The notes below the pieces were generated by a model. The model worked only from the letters and a program-made list of their open reading frames with translations. It did no database searches and was not told the origin of the DNA. A program made the position numbers and the translations under genes. Shown piece by piece: positions 45,694 to 55,020 of a stretch of 64,000 bases of DNA. Position 1 is the stretch's first letter, and every line of letters begins with the position of its first letter. Origin of the DNA: Sphingomonadales bacterium (lineage in GTDB: Bacteria > Pseudomonadota > Alphaproteobacteria > Sphingomonadales > Sphingomonadaceae); contig JADKCA010000005.1 in the NCBI GenBank assembly GCA_016714795.1, positions 304,141 through 368,140 of the forward strand. The letters are read 5' to 3'.

Positions 45694-46566
45694 GTGCCGC
45701 ACGGCTTTGATGAGTTTGCGGTGATTGACTGGTCGGGCGCAGCCGTCGCCCGGCCACCGGGCCTTGCTTTGGCCCACGCACAAGCCGGGGTGGCAGCACC
45801 CCGGCTTGTTGCTTTTCCGGGCGGCTGGAGCCGGGGCGCATTGCTCGACTGGCTGGCCGCGCAGGCCGCAGCGGGGCGGCGAATGCTGATCGGGCTCGAC
45901 CTGTCCGCCGGCTTTCCCTTTCTGGATGCTGCTGCCTATTTTCCCGGATGGAATGGCAGCCCGCCCGACGGCCCCGCGCTGTGGGCAGCGGTGGAGGCGC
46001 ACTGCGCGAATGAACCGCATCTCGGGGCGAACGCTTTTTTGGCCCATGCCGAAATCCGGCGCCATTTCCGACATCAGGGCGATTGCGGCGATCTGTTTCC
46101 CGCCGGGCGCGGGCGGCTCCGCGTGTGCGAAGGTGGGCAGGCGGCGCAGGGGCTCAACCCTTATAGCTGCTTCAATCTGGTGGGCGCGGCGCAGGTGGGA
46201 AAATCAAGCCTGACGGGGATGCGCGTGCTCCACCGGCTGCGCGGAACACTTCCGGTCTGGCCGTTCGATCCGGTCCCTGACAAGGGTCCGCTGATCGTCG
46301 AAATCTACACCGCACTCGCCGCGCGCACCGCCAACCCTGCGCGGCGTGGCACCAAGATTCGCGACGGAGCTGCGCTGGATATGGCACTGGCGGCCTTTGC
46401 CAGCCGCGCTCATAGCCCACTCGACCGTTACACCGATCATGCCACCGATGCCCTGCTGACCACGGCGTGGCTGCGCCATGTGGCGCATGATGCGCAGTTC
46501 TGGTCTCCCGCTGGCCTGTCGCGTGCGATTGCCGAAACCGAGGGGTGGACGTTCGGGGTCAACTGA
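45694..46566 (+). CDS. DUF429-like hypothetical protein (RNase H fold suspected)
   Basis: A 290-residue protein. Three spaced acidic positions recall an RNase H-like fold as in DUF429: FAVIDWSGAAVARPPG at the N-terminus, MLIGLDLSAGFPF (about residues 65-77) and TDHATDALLTTAWLRH near the end, with IVEIYTALAAR in between. The function is not established in the family. The start is a GTG 10 bp after the channel gene, so they may be co-transcribed; there is no better in-frame ATG. Confidence 0.6.
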   Translation: MPHGFDEFAVIDWSGAAVARPPGLALAHAQAGVAAPRLVAFPGGWSRGALLDWLAAQAAAGRRMLIGLDLSAGFPFLDAAAYFPGWNGSPPDGPALWAAVEAHCANEPHLGANAFLAHAEIRRHFRHQGDCGDLFPAGRGRLRVCEGGQAAQGLNPYSCFNLVGAAQVGKSSLTGMRVLHRLRGTLPVWPFDPVPDKGPLIVEIYTALAARTANPARRGTKIRDGAALDMALAAFASRAHSPLDRYTDHATDALLTTAWLRHVAHDAQFWSPAGLSRAIAETEGWTFGVN

Positions 46567-46593
46567 CGCTATGGGGCGTCGCATCCCAGACGG

Positions 46594-46669
<76 letters not shown>

Positions 46670-46775
46670 TGGTCTTCCTAAAATCACTCGCTGATGCGCC
46701 ATCATCCATTTGGATGATGCGGGGCTGCCTCGCGCTGCTCTATGCCGGTGTTGATCAGGAAGACGGAGGGGATTT

Positions 46776-47687
46776 ATGCCGAATTATCACTTGCAGCCGC
46801 TGGATGCGCGCTTTGGCCGGGAGGTTGTTGGCCTCGACATCGAATCGGGTCTGGATGCGGAAACCGCAGCGGCACTGAAGCATGATTGGCTCGAGCATGG
46901 CGTGCTGGTGTTTCGGGGCATGGGCACGTCGCCTGAAGTGCAACTCAAGCTGAGCCGCTGCTTAGGCGAGCTGGAACCGCACCCCATCGAGATGTTCCGC
47001 CTGTCAGGCTATCCCGAACTCATCCTGCTCAGCAACGAGAATGGCCCGCTCGCGCCGATCTATGATTTTGGCGAAGGGCCGGTGACGCAGTGCATTCCCT
47101 GGCATACCGATCTGGCGTTCAAGCCCACGCCCAATGCCGGGGCGCTGCTGCGGATGGTGCGCAAACCAGCGCAGGGCGGCCGCACCGGCTGGCTGGACAG
47201 TGCGGCAGCCTATGACGCGCTGGATGAGGCGACCAAGGCGGAGATTGAAAATCTGGAGGCGGTCTATCTGTTCCGCGCCGGGCTGGAGGATATGCGCTAC
47301 AACCAGCCAGGCGGAACGCGGCTGAGCCCGCGCAAGGACAATTATCCGCACTTCCCGCCGGTCGCCAATCCGTTTGTCTGGACGCTGCCGGACACAGGAC
47401 GGCGCGTGCTGAACATTTCCACGCTCAATATCGATCATGTGGTGGGGCATCGTGATGCCTATGGCGATGCGCTGATCCGCCGCCTGATCGAACACGCGCT
47501 CGATCCCCGCTTTCAATATGTCCATGACTGGGAAGAGGGGGATATGGTGCTGTGGGATAATCGCCGCACGATGCACGCGGCCTTTGGCCATCCGGCGGAT
47601 CAGATCCGCATCGTCCACCGCACCACGATCAAGGGTAAGGTCGCGATGGGGCGGCTCTGCCCCGAAGCAGAGGATGTGGCAGCATGA
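46776..47687 (+). CDS. TauD/TfdA family Fe(II)/2-oxoglutarate dioxygenase
   Basis: A 303-residue alpha-ketoglutarate-dependent dioxygenase. The iron facial triad is in WHTDLAF (H-x-D) and RTMHAAFGH (distal His), and the 2-oxoglutarate-binding Arg is in IRIVHRTTIKG. The N-terminus (LDARFGREVVGLDI, GVLVFRGM) is typical. Substrates in the family include taurine, 2,4-D and carnitine-like amines; this one is unassigned. The stop overlaps the amidohydrolase start by four bases, so both likely act on one compound. Confidence 0.9.
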   Translation: MPNYHLQPLDARFGREVVGLDIESGLDAETAAALKHDWLEHGVLVFRGMGTSPEVQLKLSRCLGELEPHPIEMFRLSGYPELILLSNENGPLAPIYDFGEGPVTQCIPWHTDLAFKPTPNAGALLRMVRKPAQGGRTGWLDSAAAYDALDEATKAEIENLEAVYLFRAGLEDMRYNQPGGTRLSPRKDNYPHFPPVANPFVWTLPDTGRRVLNISTLNIDHVVGHRDAYGDALIRRLIEHALDPRFQYVHDWEEGDMVLWDNRRTMHAAFGHPADQIRIVHRTTIKGKVAMGRLCPEAEDVAA

Positions 47688-49396
47688 ACGGCTATGATCT
47701 GGTCATCCGGGGTGGCCTCATCGTCGATGGCACCGGCGCAGCGCCCTTTGTGGCAGACCTCGCCATTGTGGATGGATGCATCGCCGCCATCGGCAATGGG
47801 CTGGCGGACGGCGCGGAAGAGGTTGACGCAAGCGGTCGGCTGGTCACACCCGGCTTTGTCGATGTGCACACCCATTATGACGGGCAGGTGACGTGGGACA
47901 ACCGCCTTGCGCCCTCCACCCTCCATGGCGTGACAACGGCGGTGATCGGCAATTGCGGGGTCGGTTTTGCGCCGTGCAAGCCCGATGCCGCCGCGCGCCA
48001 CGGCATGATCCGGCTGATGGAGGGGGTCGAGGATATTCCGCATCCCGTGCTGGCGGAAGGCTTGCCCTGGACGTGGGAAAGCTTCCCTGATTATCTGGAT
48101 TTTCTGGCTTCGCGCAGCTTTGATGCGGACATTGCAGCCCTGGTGCCTCATGCGCCCTTGCGCGTCTATGTGATGGGCGAGCGCGGGGCGCGGCGCGAGG
48201 CGGCGACAGCGGAAGACATTGCCGCAATGTGTCGCCTGCTGGGTGAAGCGCTCGATCATGGCGCGCTCGGCATCGCCACCTCGCGCAGCCTGTTTCACCG
48301 CTCCAGCGATGGCACGCCCATCCCCACCTATCAGGCCGCGCAGGATGAGCTTCTGGCCTTTGCGCGGGTGCTGCGGGAAAAGGGCAAGGGCGTGTTCCAG
48401 ATCGTGGAGGATCTGCATCTGCCCGGTGCAGGGCTGGGTCCGCTCGCCGATCTGGCGCGCGAGGCGGGGCGGCCGCTGACCTTTTCCATCGGCACCGGCA
48501 ATGTCGGCCCCTATCATTGGCCGCGCCTGCTGGAGGAACTGGGGGCCGCCAATGCGGAAGGGCTGGTGGTGAAGGCGCAGCTGATGCCGCGCGCCATCGG
48601 CATGATCCTCGGGTTCGAACTGACGCTCAACCCCTTCTACACGACGCAGACCTATCGCGCGCTGGCGGAGCTTCCGTTGGCCGAACGGCTGGCCGCGCTG
48701 CGCCGCCCGGACACGCGGGCCGCCATATTGGCCGAACCGGTCGATCCCGATCCCGCGCTGGTGCTGGGCCGGATGGTGCGTATGTTCGACTCCATGTTCC
48801 TGCTGGGCGAAGAGCCCGATTATGAGCAGCCGCCCGAACGCAGCATTGCAGCGCGGGCGCAGGCGGCAGGGGTTACGCCGGAAGAACTCGCTTATGATCT
48901 GCTGGCAGCGGGAGAAAGCGGCGGCAAGCTCTACCTTGCGATGGCCAATTATGCGGATGGCAATCTGGACGCGCTGGGCGTGATGCTCGATCATCCCGAT
49001 GTGGTTCTGGGGCTGGGCGATGGTGGCGCGCATGTCGGCACGATCTGCGACGCCAGCTATTCCACCTTCGCGCTGAAGCATTGGGTGCGGGACCGCGCGC
49101 ATGGCCGCAAGCGCGTGGAGGACATGGTCCACCGCATGACGCAGGCAACGGCACAATTGTGCGGGCTCGATGATCGCGGGGTGCTGGCCCCCGGAATGCG
49201 CGCAGACCTCAACATCATTGATCTGGAGCGGCTCGGGCTGGGCCATCCGCAGGTCCATTATGACCTGCCAGGCGGGGGGCGGCGGCTGATCCAGCAGGCG
49301 ACGGGCTATGATCTGACGATGGTGAAAGGTGTGGTGGTGCAGCGGGCAGGGATGGCAACCGGGGCGCTGCCGGGGCAGCTGGTGCGCTGCGGCTAA
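47684..49396 (+). CDS. Amidohydrolase, N-acyl-D-amino-acid deacylase family
   Basis: A 570-residue metal-dependent hydrolase. YDLVIRGGLIVDGTGAAP is the first strand, FVDVHTHYDGQVTW carries the HxH metal site, and GDGGAHVGTICDASY the conserved Asp late in the barrel. The layout and length match D-aminoacylases (N-acyl-D-amino acid deacylases), which release the D-amino acid and a fatty or acetyl acid. It is coupled to the dioxygenase. No signal peptide, so cytoplasmic. Confidence 0.9.
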   Translation: MNGYDLVIRGGLIVDGTGAAPFVADLAIVDGCIAAIGNGLADGAEEVDASGRLVTPGFVDVHTHYDGQVTWDNRLAPSTLHGVTTAVIGNCGVGFAPCKPDAAARHGMIRLMEGVEDIPHPVLAEGLPWTWESFPDYLDFLASRSFDADIAALVPHAPLRVYVMGERGARREAATAEDIAAMCRLLGEALDHGALGIATSRSLFHRSSDGTPIPTYQAAQDELLAFARVLREKGKGVFQIVEDLHLPGAGLGPLADLAREAGRPLTFSIGTGNVGPYHWPRLLEELGAANAEGLVVKAQLMPRAIGMILGFELTLNPFYTTQTYRALAELPLAERLAALRRPDTRAAILAEPVDPDPALVLGRMVRMFDSMFLLGEEPDYEQPPERSIAARAQAAGVTPEELAYDLLAAGESGGKLYLAMANYADGNLDALGVMLDHPDVVLGLGDGGAHVGTICDASYSTFALKHWVRDRAHGRKRVEDMVHRMTQATAQLCGLDDRGVLAPGMRADLNIIDLERLGLGHPQVHYDLPGGGRRLIQQATGYDLTMVKGVVVQRAGMATGALPGQLVRCG

Positions 49397-50523
49397 TCCG
49401 CCGTGCCGCCGCCATCCCGCTGCGCCAGCGCGGCGGCTGAACTGAGCAGAAGGCGCACCAGATCGCCCTGACGGTTGGTGCCGGTCTTTGCAAAGATCGT
49501 TTGCAACTGAGAGCGTGCGGTGTTGCGGGTGACGCCCAGTTGCAGCGCGGATTCCTCAAGGCTCGCACCATCAGCGAGCAGGCAGGCGAGCCGTGCTTCG
49601 GCTTGCGTCAGCTGAAACAGTTGCATCAGATCTGCCGAAGCCAGATTCAGCCGTCGGGCCGGATCGCGCAAGATGATCGTTGCGGTCCGGCGCAACGGCG
49701 CTGAAACCGGCGCGAAGGGCGGCCCCGGCCGGATCATGACGGTGACGGGCAGGGCATTGTCATCGCGCAGCAGGGCAAGTGTGGCATGGCGGTCCCGCCC
49801 GGCCTGCGCGCGCTGCTCTCCGGCCTTGCGGCGGACATGTTGCAGCAAGAGCTGCTGATCCGCAGACCGTCTGGCGCGCAGCTGGCCCTGGCTCAGGCTC
49901 AGCACACCACCGTCTTTGATGATGCGGTGCGCGGTCTCGTTGATCGAAACCACGCGCGCCTCCTCATCCACCAGAATGACACCGACGCCGCTGGTTTCCA
50001 GCACATGCTCCGCAATCAGACGGCGGCGCTCGGTCTGGCCGATTTCGAGATAGAGCGGCGTGATGCGTTGCATCAGCGGCAATAGCGCGGTCAGAATGGC
50101 GTGCCAGTCCTCGGCCAGGCCGACACCATCGGGCGCGGCACGGATGACCAGCCAGATCGAGCGCCCTCCCGGCAGCCGCATCCGGAGGGTGACGGCATTG
50201 CTTCCGGCAAGGGCGCAGGGCTGATCCAGCGCCAATTCGGCCAGATGCGGCAGCCCGGCAATGGCGGAAAAGCCTGCCGCGTCGCAACCGTCCGGCACCA
50301 ATATGGCGCGAGGCTCGCCATCGCCATCATCCGCCGCGATGATGAGAGCTGCTGCCTGACCATGAAGCCGCAACGTCAGCGCGTGCAGGAATCGGCCCCA
50401 CATCGGGCGTTCGGAAACGCCCGAAAAGAGCAGGTCAGCGACGGCGGCCACACCGTCCGGCATTCCGCTCGCAAACCCAAGCGGTGTCCAGCCGGCTTGG
50501 TGGCCGCCCTCAGCCCGTGTCAC
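49393..50523 (-). CDS. LuxR-type transcriptional regulator with PAS-like domain
   Basis: A 376-residue regulator. The middle (ETSGVGVILVDEEARVVSINETAHRII) looks like a PAS fold. The C-terminal helix-turn-helix LTQAEARLACLLADGASLEE and LGVTRNTARSQLQTIFAKTG is LuxR type. It converges on the amidohydrolase with a 4-bp tail overlap and may regulate that pair, or be co-transcribed with the upstream aminopeptidase, whose stop it overlaps (GTGA). An internal ATG at 50463 is an alternative start. Confidence 0.85.
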   Translation of the reverse strand: MTRAEGGHQAGWTPLGFASGMPDGVAAVADLLFSGVSERPMWGRFLHALTLRLHGQAAALIIAADDGDGEPRAILVPDGCDAAGFSAIAGLPHLAELALDQPCALAGSNAVTLRMRLPGGRSIWLVIRAAPDGVGLAEDWHAILTALLPLMQRITPLYLEIGQTERRRLIAEHVLETSGVGVILVDEEARVVSINETAHRIIKDGGVLSLSQGQLRARRSADQQLLLQHVRRKAGEQRAQAGRDRHATLALLRDDNALPVTVMIRPGPPFAPVSAPLRRTATIILRDPARRLNLASADLMQLFQLTQAEARLACLLADGASLEESALQLGVTRNTARSQLQTIFAKTGTNRQGDLVRLLLSSAAALAQRDGGGTAD

Positions 50524-53174
50524 TTGGCGGCGAACCAGTCCTTGATCTGCGCCTTCACGCGGGGATCATGGGCGGCGCGGGCGCGGATGCGGGCCTGTGC
50601 GCCGTCAATGGGCTTGCGCGATTCAGGCGTGAGATGCTTGCGGGCATAATCTTCCAGAACCATCACCATCTCCGGATTGCGCGCGGCCCCGGCGAGCGAA
50701 GCGATATAGCGTGTGCGCGACGAGCCGTCGACGAACTGGTTCACCTGCTCCAGATGGCCGAGCGCGAACTTCACCGCCAGGTCCGGATGGCTATAGGCCA
50801 CCTGCTGCAAGATCGCGGCAGAAAGCGTCGGCCCCGGCTCGGCAGTGATGGCCAGCTCCAGTGCGGCCTGCGCCAGTGCCGGATCATTTGCGCCGCCGAG
50901 CAGGCGATACCAGGTGGAGCGGGCCAGCTGCTGCGTCTGCTGCTTGGCGATGGTGTGCATCTTGTCCCATGTCGCGCGGTCCGCATGAGTGGCGAGCACA
51001 TCCAGCCAAGCGGCCTTGAGCGGGCCGTCCAGCGCCTTGGCATCGCTGTCCAGCGCGGCAAACAGGCGGCGCGCTTCGCCAAGCACGACCGGATCACCCA
51101 TCGCGCCGAGGCTTTTGATCACGCCCGCTCGCAGGATCGAGACGGGCGGCGCTTCCCCGGCCTTGGGGGACAGGCCGATGCGGTCACGCACCGGGGCAAA
51201 GCGGGTGATGGTCCAGCTGCTGATTTTGGCCTGTGCAGCGGCATCGCCTTCCAGCAGCTCGTGATAGTCGGCCAATGTGCCCACCGCGTCTCCGATCAGC
51301 CGGGCATTGGCATCCATCGGCACGGCTTCGATCAGCGCCAGTTCCTGCGCCATGCCCTGATAGCCGCCCCGACCAAGTGCGCCTGCGTCCGCCAAAATGC
51401 CAAGCTGATCAATGGGGGCGAGCTTGGTGAAGTTCTGGCGCAGCGCTTCTTGCTGGGGCGCGTCATAAAGCGTCCGGAAATAACCAGTCTGGCCGGGATT
51501 GACGAGCAAGGGTGCGCATCCGGCCAGACTGGCCTTCAGCTTGGGTTTGCTTGTTACATCCTGCCTCGTCGTGCCGTCCGCGCCGATCATGGTCGTGCGG
51601 ACCGGCACGATCCATTTGAGCGGCTTGCGGTCTGCACGCGCCTTGTCATCCATAGAGAACTCGCCTTGCGCCAGTGCGAAACGGGTCTGGCCGCCTTTGC
51701 ACGTCACATTCGAAACACGGATCATGGGAATGCCGGGGCGGGCGGTATAATCGTCGGCAATGGTGACAAGGCCCTTGGCCCCGGCCTCTTCCACCGCGCG
51801 CCACAGGTCAGCTGTGCGCGTGTTGCCATAGGCATGGCGCGCCATATAGGTCCGCAGGCCCTTGCGCCAGACATCGCCCCCGGCATAGCCTTCCAGCATC
51901 GAGATCACGGACTTGCCCTTGGAGTAAGTGATGGCATCGAACGCCTGGCTGGCCTGCGCCACCGTATCCACCTTCTGCACGATGGGGTGCGTGGTCTTGT
52001 AGGCGTCGAGCGCCATGGCGCGCTCGCGGTCTCCAACATCCGTCAGTTCGGCTTCCCAGTCCGGGTTGAAATGGGCGGTGGTCTTGCCTGCCATCCAGCT
52101 GGCAAAGCCTTCGTTCAGCCACAGATCGTTCCACCACGCCATGGTGACGAGATCGCCAAACCATTGGTGGGCAATTTCGTGCGCGGCGACTTCATAGATG
52201 CGCTGCCGGTCGGTCTCGCTCGACAAGGCCGGATCGAGCAGAAGCACGCGTTCGAACGAGAAGATTGCGCCCCAATTTTCCATCGCGCTGAAAAATTGCG
52301 ACTGGCCTGGCCCCGCGACATTGTCCAGCTTGGGCAGCGGGAAAGGCTGGCCGAAATAGTCTTCATAATAAGGCAGAACCTGCGCCGAGGCGTCGAGCGC
52401 ATAGCGCGCCTTTTCGGCATTCCCGCGCCCGGCGATCAGGCCGACTTCGGTCTTGCCCGCCATCTTGGAAATCCGGTCAAACTCGCCACCGCCCAGAAAG
52501 ACGAGGTAGGAGGACATGATTGGCGTGCGCGCAAAGCGATATTCGATGCGGCCATCGGCCAGCGATGTCTGCTTGGTGACGGGCGTGTTGGCCACGGGCA
52601 TCTGCCCAGCGGGCAGGGTCAGCGCCAGATCATAGGTCGCCTTGTAGGACGGTTCATCCCAGCCGGGGAACATGCGGCGGGCGTCAGCCGCTTCAAACTG
52701 GGTGAACAGCGCGCGCTTGTCCGCGCCTTGCACATCTTTATAGTCCAGTGCAAACAGGCCGTTGGCCTGCGTGTTGATCTTGCCGGCATAGGCCAGATCC
52801 AGCTCATAATGGCCAGCGGGAAGCGGGCCCGCGAAGCGGATGGTGATGGTTTCATTCGGTTCATCGGCGGATGCCGTTGCCGCAGTGGCTACGCCGCCCG
52901 CCGCCTTGATCGACGCCGCGGTTACGGCCAGACCGGCCCCGTGCAGCGTGATGCTGTCTGACGGAACAAGCAGATCGACCAGAATGACGGCATGGCCCTG
53001 AAACGTCATTTTCGCTGCATCAGGGATGATCGAAAGGCTGTAATGGGTCGGCTTGGCGTTGCGGGGCAATTGGCTGGTGGTCAGCGTCGTCTGGGTGGCA
53101 GCAGCCACGGCCTGGGCGGACACACAGGACAGGCCGCACAGCGCGGCCAACGCAAGATACTTCATGATCATCAT
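50520..53174 (-). CDS. M1 family zinc aminopeptidase, exported
   Basis: An 884-residue metallopeptidase. The signal peptide is KYLALAALCGLSCVSAQAVA. The exopeptidase motif is SAMENWGAI (a GAMEN variant with Ser), the zinc site is VAAHEIAHQWFGDLV, and the second Glu lies in NDLWLNEGFASWM 19 residues later. The C-terminal half is helical repeat (ERAP1-like). It should cleave N-terminal residues from peptides in the periplasm. ATG context is MMIMKY with several candidate starts. Confidence 0.94.
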   Translation of the reverse strand: MMIMKYLALAALCGLSCVSAQAVAAATQTTLTTSQLPRNAKPTHYSLSIIPDAAKMTFQGHAVILVDLLVPSDSITLHGAGLAVTAASIKAAGGVATAATASADEPNETITIRFAGPLPAGHYELDLAYAGKINTQANGLFALDYKDVQGADKRALFTQFEAADARRMFPGWDEPSYKATYDLALTLPAGQMPVANTPVTKQTSLADGRIEYRFARTPIMSSYLVFLGGGEFDRISKMAGKTEVGLIAGRGNAEKARYALDASAQVLPYYEDYFGQPFPLPKLDNVAGPGQSQFFSAMENWGAIFSFERVLLLDPALSSETDRQRIYEVAAHEIAHQWFGDLVTMAWWNDLWLNEGFASWMAGKTTAHFNPDWEAELTDVGDRERAMALDAYKTTHPIVQKVDTVAQASQAFDAITYSKGKSVISMLEGYAGGDVWRKGLRTYMARHAYGNTRTADLWRAVEEAGAKGLVTIADDYTARPGIPMIRVSNVTCKGGQTRFALAQGEFSMDDKARADRKPLKWIVPVRTTMIGADGTTRQDVTSKPKLKASLAGCAPLLVNPGQTGYFRTLYDAPQQEALRQNFTKLAPIDQLGILADAGALGRGGYQGMAQELALIEAVPMDANARLIGDAVGTLADYHELLEGDAAAQAKISSWTITRFAPVRDRIGLSPKAGEAPPVSILRAGVIKSLGAMGDPVVLGEARRLFAALDSDAKALDGPLKAAWLDVLATHADRATWDKMHTIAKQQTQQLARSTWYRLLGGANDPALAQAALELAITAEPGPTLSAAILQQVAYSHPDLAVKFALGHLEQVNQFVDGSSRTRYIASLAGAARNPEMVMVLEDYARKHLTPESRKPIDGAQARIRARAAHDPRVKAQIKDWFAAK

Positions 53175-53295
53175 CCCTGAATAAATTTTCAGCGCTTATG
53201 CGCGAAATCCGAGGAGCAGGGAAGAGGCGGGAGCATTCAGGCAAGCCGGGTTCGACAAACGGTCCGTTCGGTTCGACAGGATGCGGGCAGGCGGC

Positions 53296-54990
53296 TCAGC
53301 CTTGCGCGGCCCCGGTCCAGATCAGCACGGTGCGGTCAAACCGGCGTGCTGCCAGATCGCTGGGCAGGATCCAATATTGCCACGCGCCGCCGCCAAAGGC
53401 CCACCACAGGGCGGCGTCGTCATGCAATTGAATCAGCAGCACATGGCGTTCGGCATAGGTTGGCGCTTCGCCTGCCATGATGGCCCCAAGGCCGAGCATC
53501 TGATGACCCAGCATCCCCGTGTGGCGCGTTGCGACGCGCTCCACTGCTTCGTTGGGAATGGCGCGGGCCTGTCCGCCGCCTTCGCGCAGAGCCTGTTCGA
53601 CAGAGAGCGCCGCCACCTTGCCTAGCGCGGTGTTGACCAGCGACAAAGCCTGATTCCTGTTGCCATGTGCAGACAGAAGATCGTCTCGCTTTGCGAGCGC
53701 TGCCAGCCAGTCGCGAAACGCCTCGGCATCCTCAGGCGATGGGCTGGATTGCAGCTTTTCTGCGCGCGCGCGCTCGACCCAGCTATTGGCCTGTTCAAGC
53801 AGCACCCGCACCTTCTCTTCCGCGATGCGGCGCGCGTATAAATCGTGCAGCAACTGACCGGACACCAGTTCGATGGCGCGCCAGCTGTGCGGAAACTCGG
53901 GGAAGGGCAGCCAGACACTGTCTTCGCCTGCATCATCTTGCGGCACAAGCGGCGCGGCGGCAGGCGGCATGTCCAGCGCATCGGCCCAGCATTTTTCGAC
54001 CAGCGCGCGACGCAGCTCTTCATGGCGGCCGGGGGTATCATCATCCCATTTGGCAGGCGATGTATCGGGGTAGGTCTCGATCGCCGCTGCGGTCATCGCC
54101 CATTTCGGGAAGATGCGGGGAAAGCGGTCTTCGGAAGCCTTGGTGCGGTCAATCCACGGAAAGGCGAGCGGAGCTTCTGCCCCGAAGCAGCGCGGCGCGA
54201 AATCCGGCGCAGGATGCTCATAGAGCGGTCCCTGCTGGCCTTCCAGATGGAGCACATAAGAGCCGTCCTCCAAACCACTTTGGCGGGACAGGTCGGCGAA
54301 GAAATAGAGAATGCCGGTACTGGGCACATGCTGGCGTGCGGCAAAGCCGGGCAGGGCGCGGCAATCGATCTGCCCCATGAACGTCAACGGCAGGCGCGTG
54401 GTCTGCGAACGCGGCCATTCAAACTCGGCGGGCGCATAAGGTTCGCCGCCAAAAAAGGTCGTGATCTTGTTGGTCTGTTCGGGCGGAAATTCGCGCCGGA
54501 AAGCAATGGCGGGCTGGGCTTCGGCCTTGATCATCGCCTTGAGCTCGGCTGTGCGCGCCGCTTCGGCCTGTTCTTCGGGCGTGCCCTCCACTTCGGGGAA
54601 CCGCTCTTCGTCAATCACCTGCGGTAGCACCGGTTCGGCCACGCGCGACAGAGTGATGGGCGCGAGCACGTCCTCCTGTTCCTGAAGCCCGCGCGACCGC
54701 AGCCGGGAGAGTCGGCCCGCCATCGGGTCTTCAATGACGGGATCAGACGCAGGCTCTGCTTCGGCGGCTTCTGCCGTCAAGGATTCAGGCTCTTCGGCTT
54801 CTTCCGGTTCAGCGTCGTCCTGTTCCGGTTCGATGTCCTCTGCATCTTCGCAGGCGTCCGGATTCGCGCGCGCCTTTTCGAGCGGCGCGGACGCCTTTTC
54901 GCGCCGCATCCGCATCAGCAAAGCGACCGCAAAGACGGAGGCAATCGCCAGAGTTCCAAGGATAAGGGCGATCTTGAGCCAGGGGTTCAC
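53296..54990 (-). CDS. DUF1963 protein with membrane anchor and acidic linker
   Basis: A 564-residue protein. An N-terminal helix (WLKIALILGTLAIASVFAVALLM) is followed by a basic patch and a strongly acidic linker (DAEDIEPEQDDAEPEEAEEP). The globular part starts at about residue 160 and has the DUF1963/YwqG features FFGGEPYAPAEFEWPRS, LTFMGQIDCRALPG and GILYFFAD. The function is unknown. The plan resembles inner-membrane scaffolds such as ZipA, with the domain in the cytoplasm. It lies just downstream of cpaF on the same strand. Confidence 0.8.
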   Translation of the reverse strand: MNPWLKIALILGTLAIASVFAVALLMRMRREKASAPLEKARANPDACEDAEDIEPEQDDAEPEEAEEPESLTAEAAEAEPASDPVIEDPMAGRLSRLRSRGLQEQEDVLAPITLSRVAEPVLPQVIDEERFPEVEGTPEEQAEAARTAELKAMIKAEAQPAIAFRREFPPEQTNKITTFFGGEPYAPAEFEWPRSQTTRLPLTFMGQIDCRALPGFAARQHVPSTGILYFFADLSRQSGLEDGSYVLHLEGQQGPLYEHPAPDFAPRCFGAEAPLAFPWIDRTKASEDRFPRIFPKWAMTAAAIETYPDTSPAKWDDDTPGRHEELRRALVEKCWADALDMPPAAAPLVPQDDAGEDSVWLPFPEFPHSWRAIELVSGQLLHDLYARRIAEEKVRVLLEQANSWVERARAEKLQSSPSPEDAEAFRDWLAALAKRDDLLSAHGNRNQALSLVNTALGKVAALSVEQALREGGGQARAIPNEAVERVATRHTGMLGHQMLGLGAIMAGEAPTYAERHVLLIQLHDDAALWWAFGGGAWQYWILPSDLAARRFDRTVLIWTGAAQG

Positions 54991-55020
54991 GTCTGAATGT
55001 CCTTTAAGGAAATCAGCCTC

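Noticed and set aside
46700..46719. Palindrome CATCATCCA/TGGATGATG after tRNA-Thr
   Set aside because: Arms are good but the gap is 2 bp and no U run follows, so neither a terminator nor a clear operator; could be chance.
50484..52961. 825-codon frame on the plus strand opposite the M1 aminopeptidase
   Set aside because: Pure antisense shadow of a well-supported gene; His/Arg/Gly-rich composition and no motifs.
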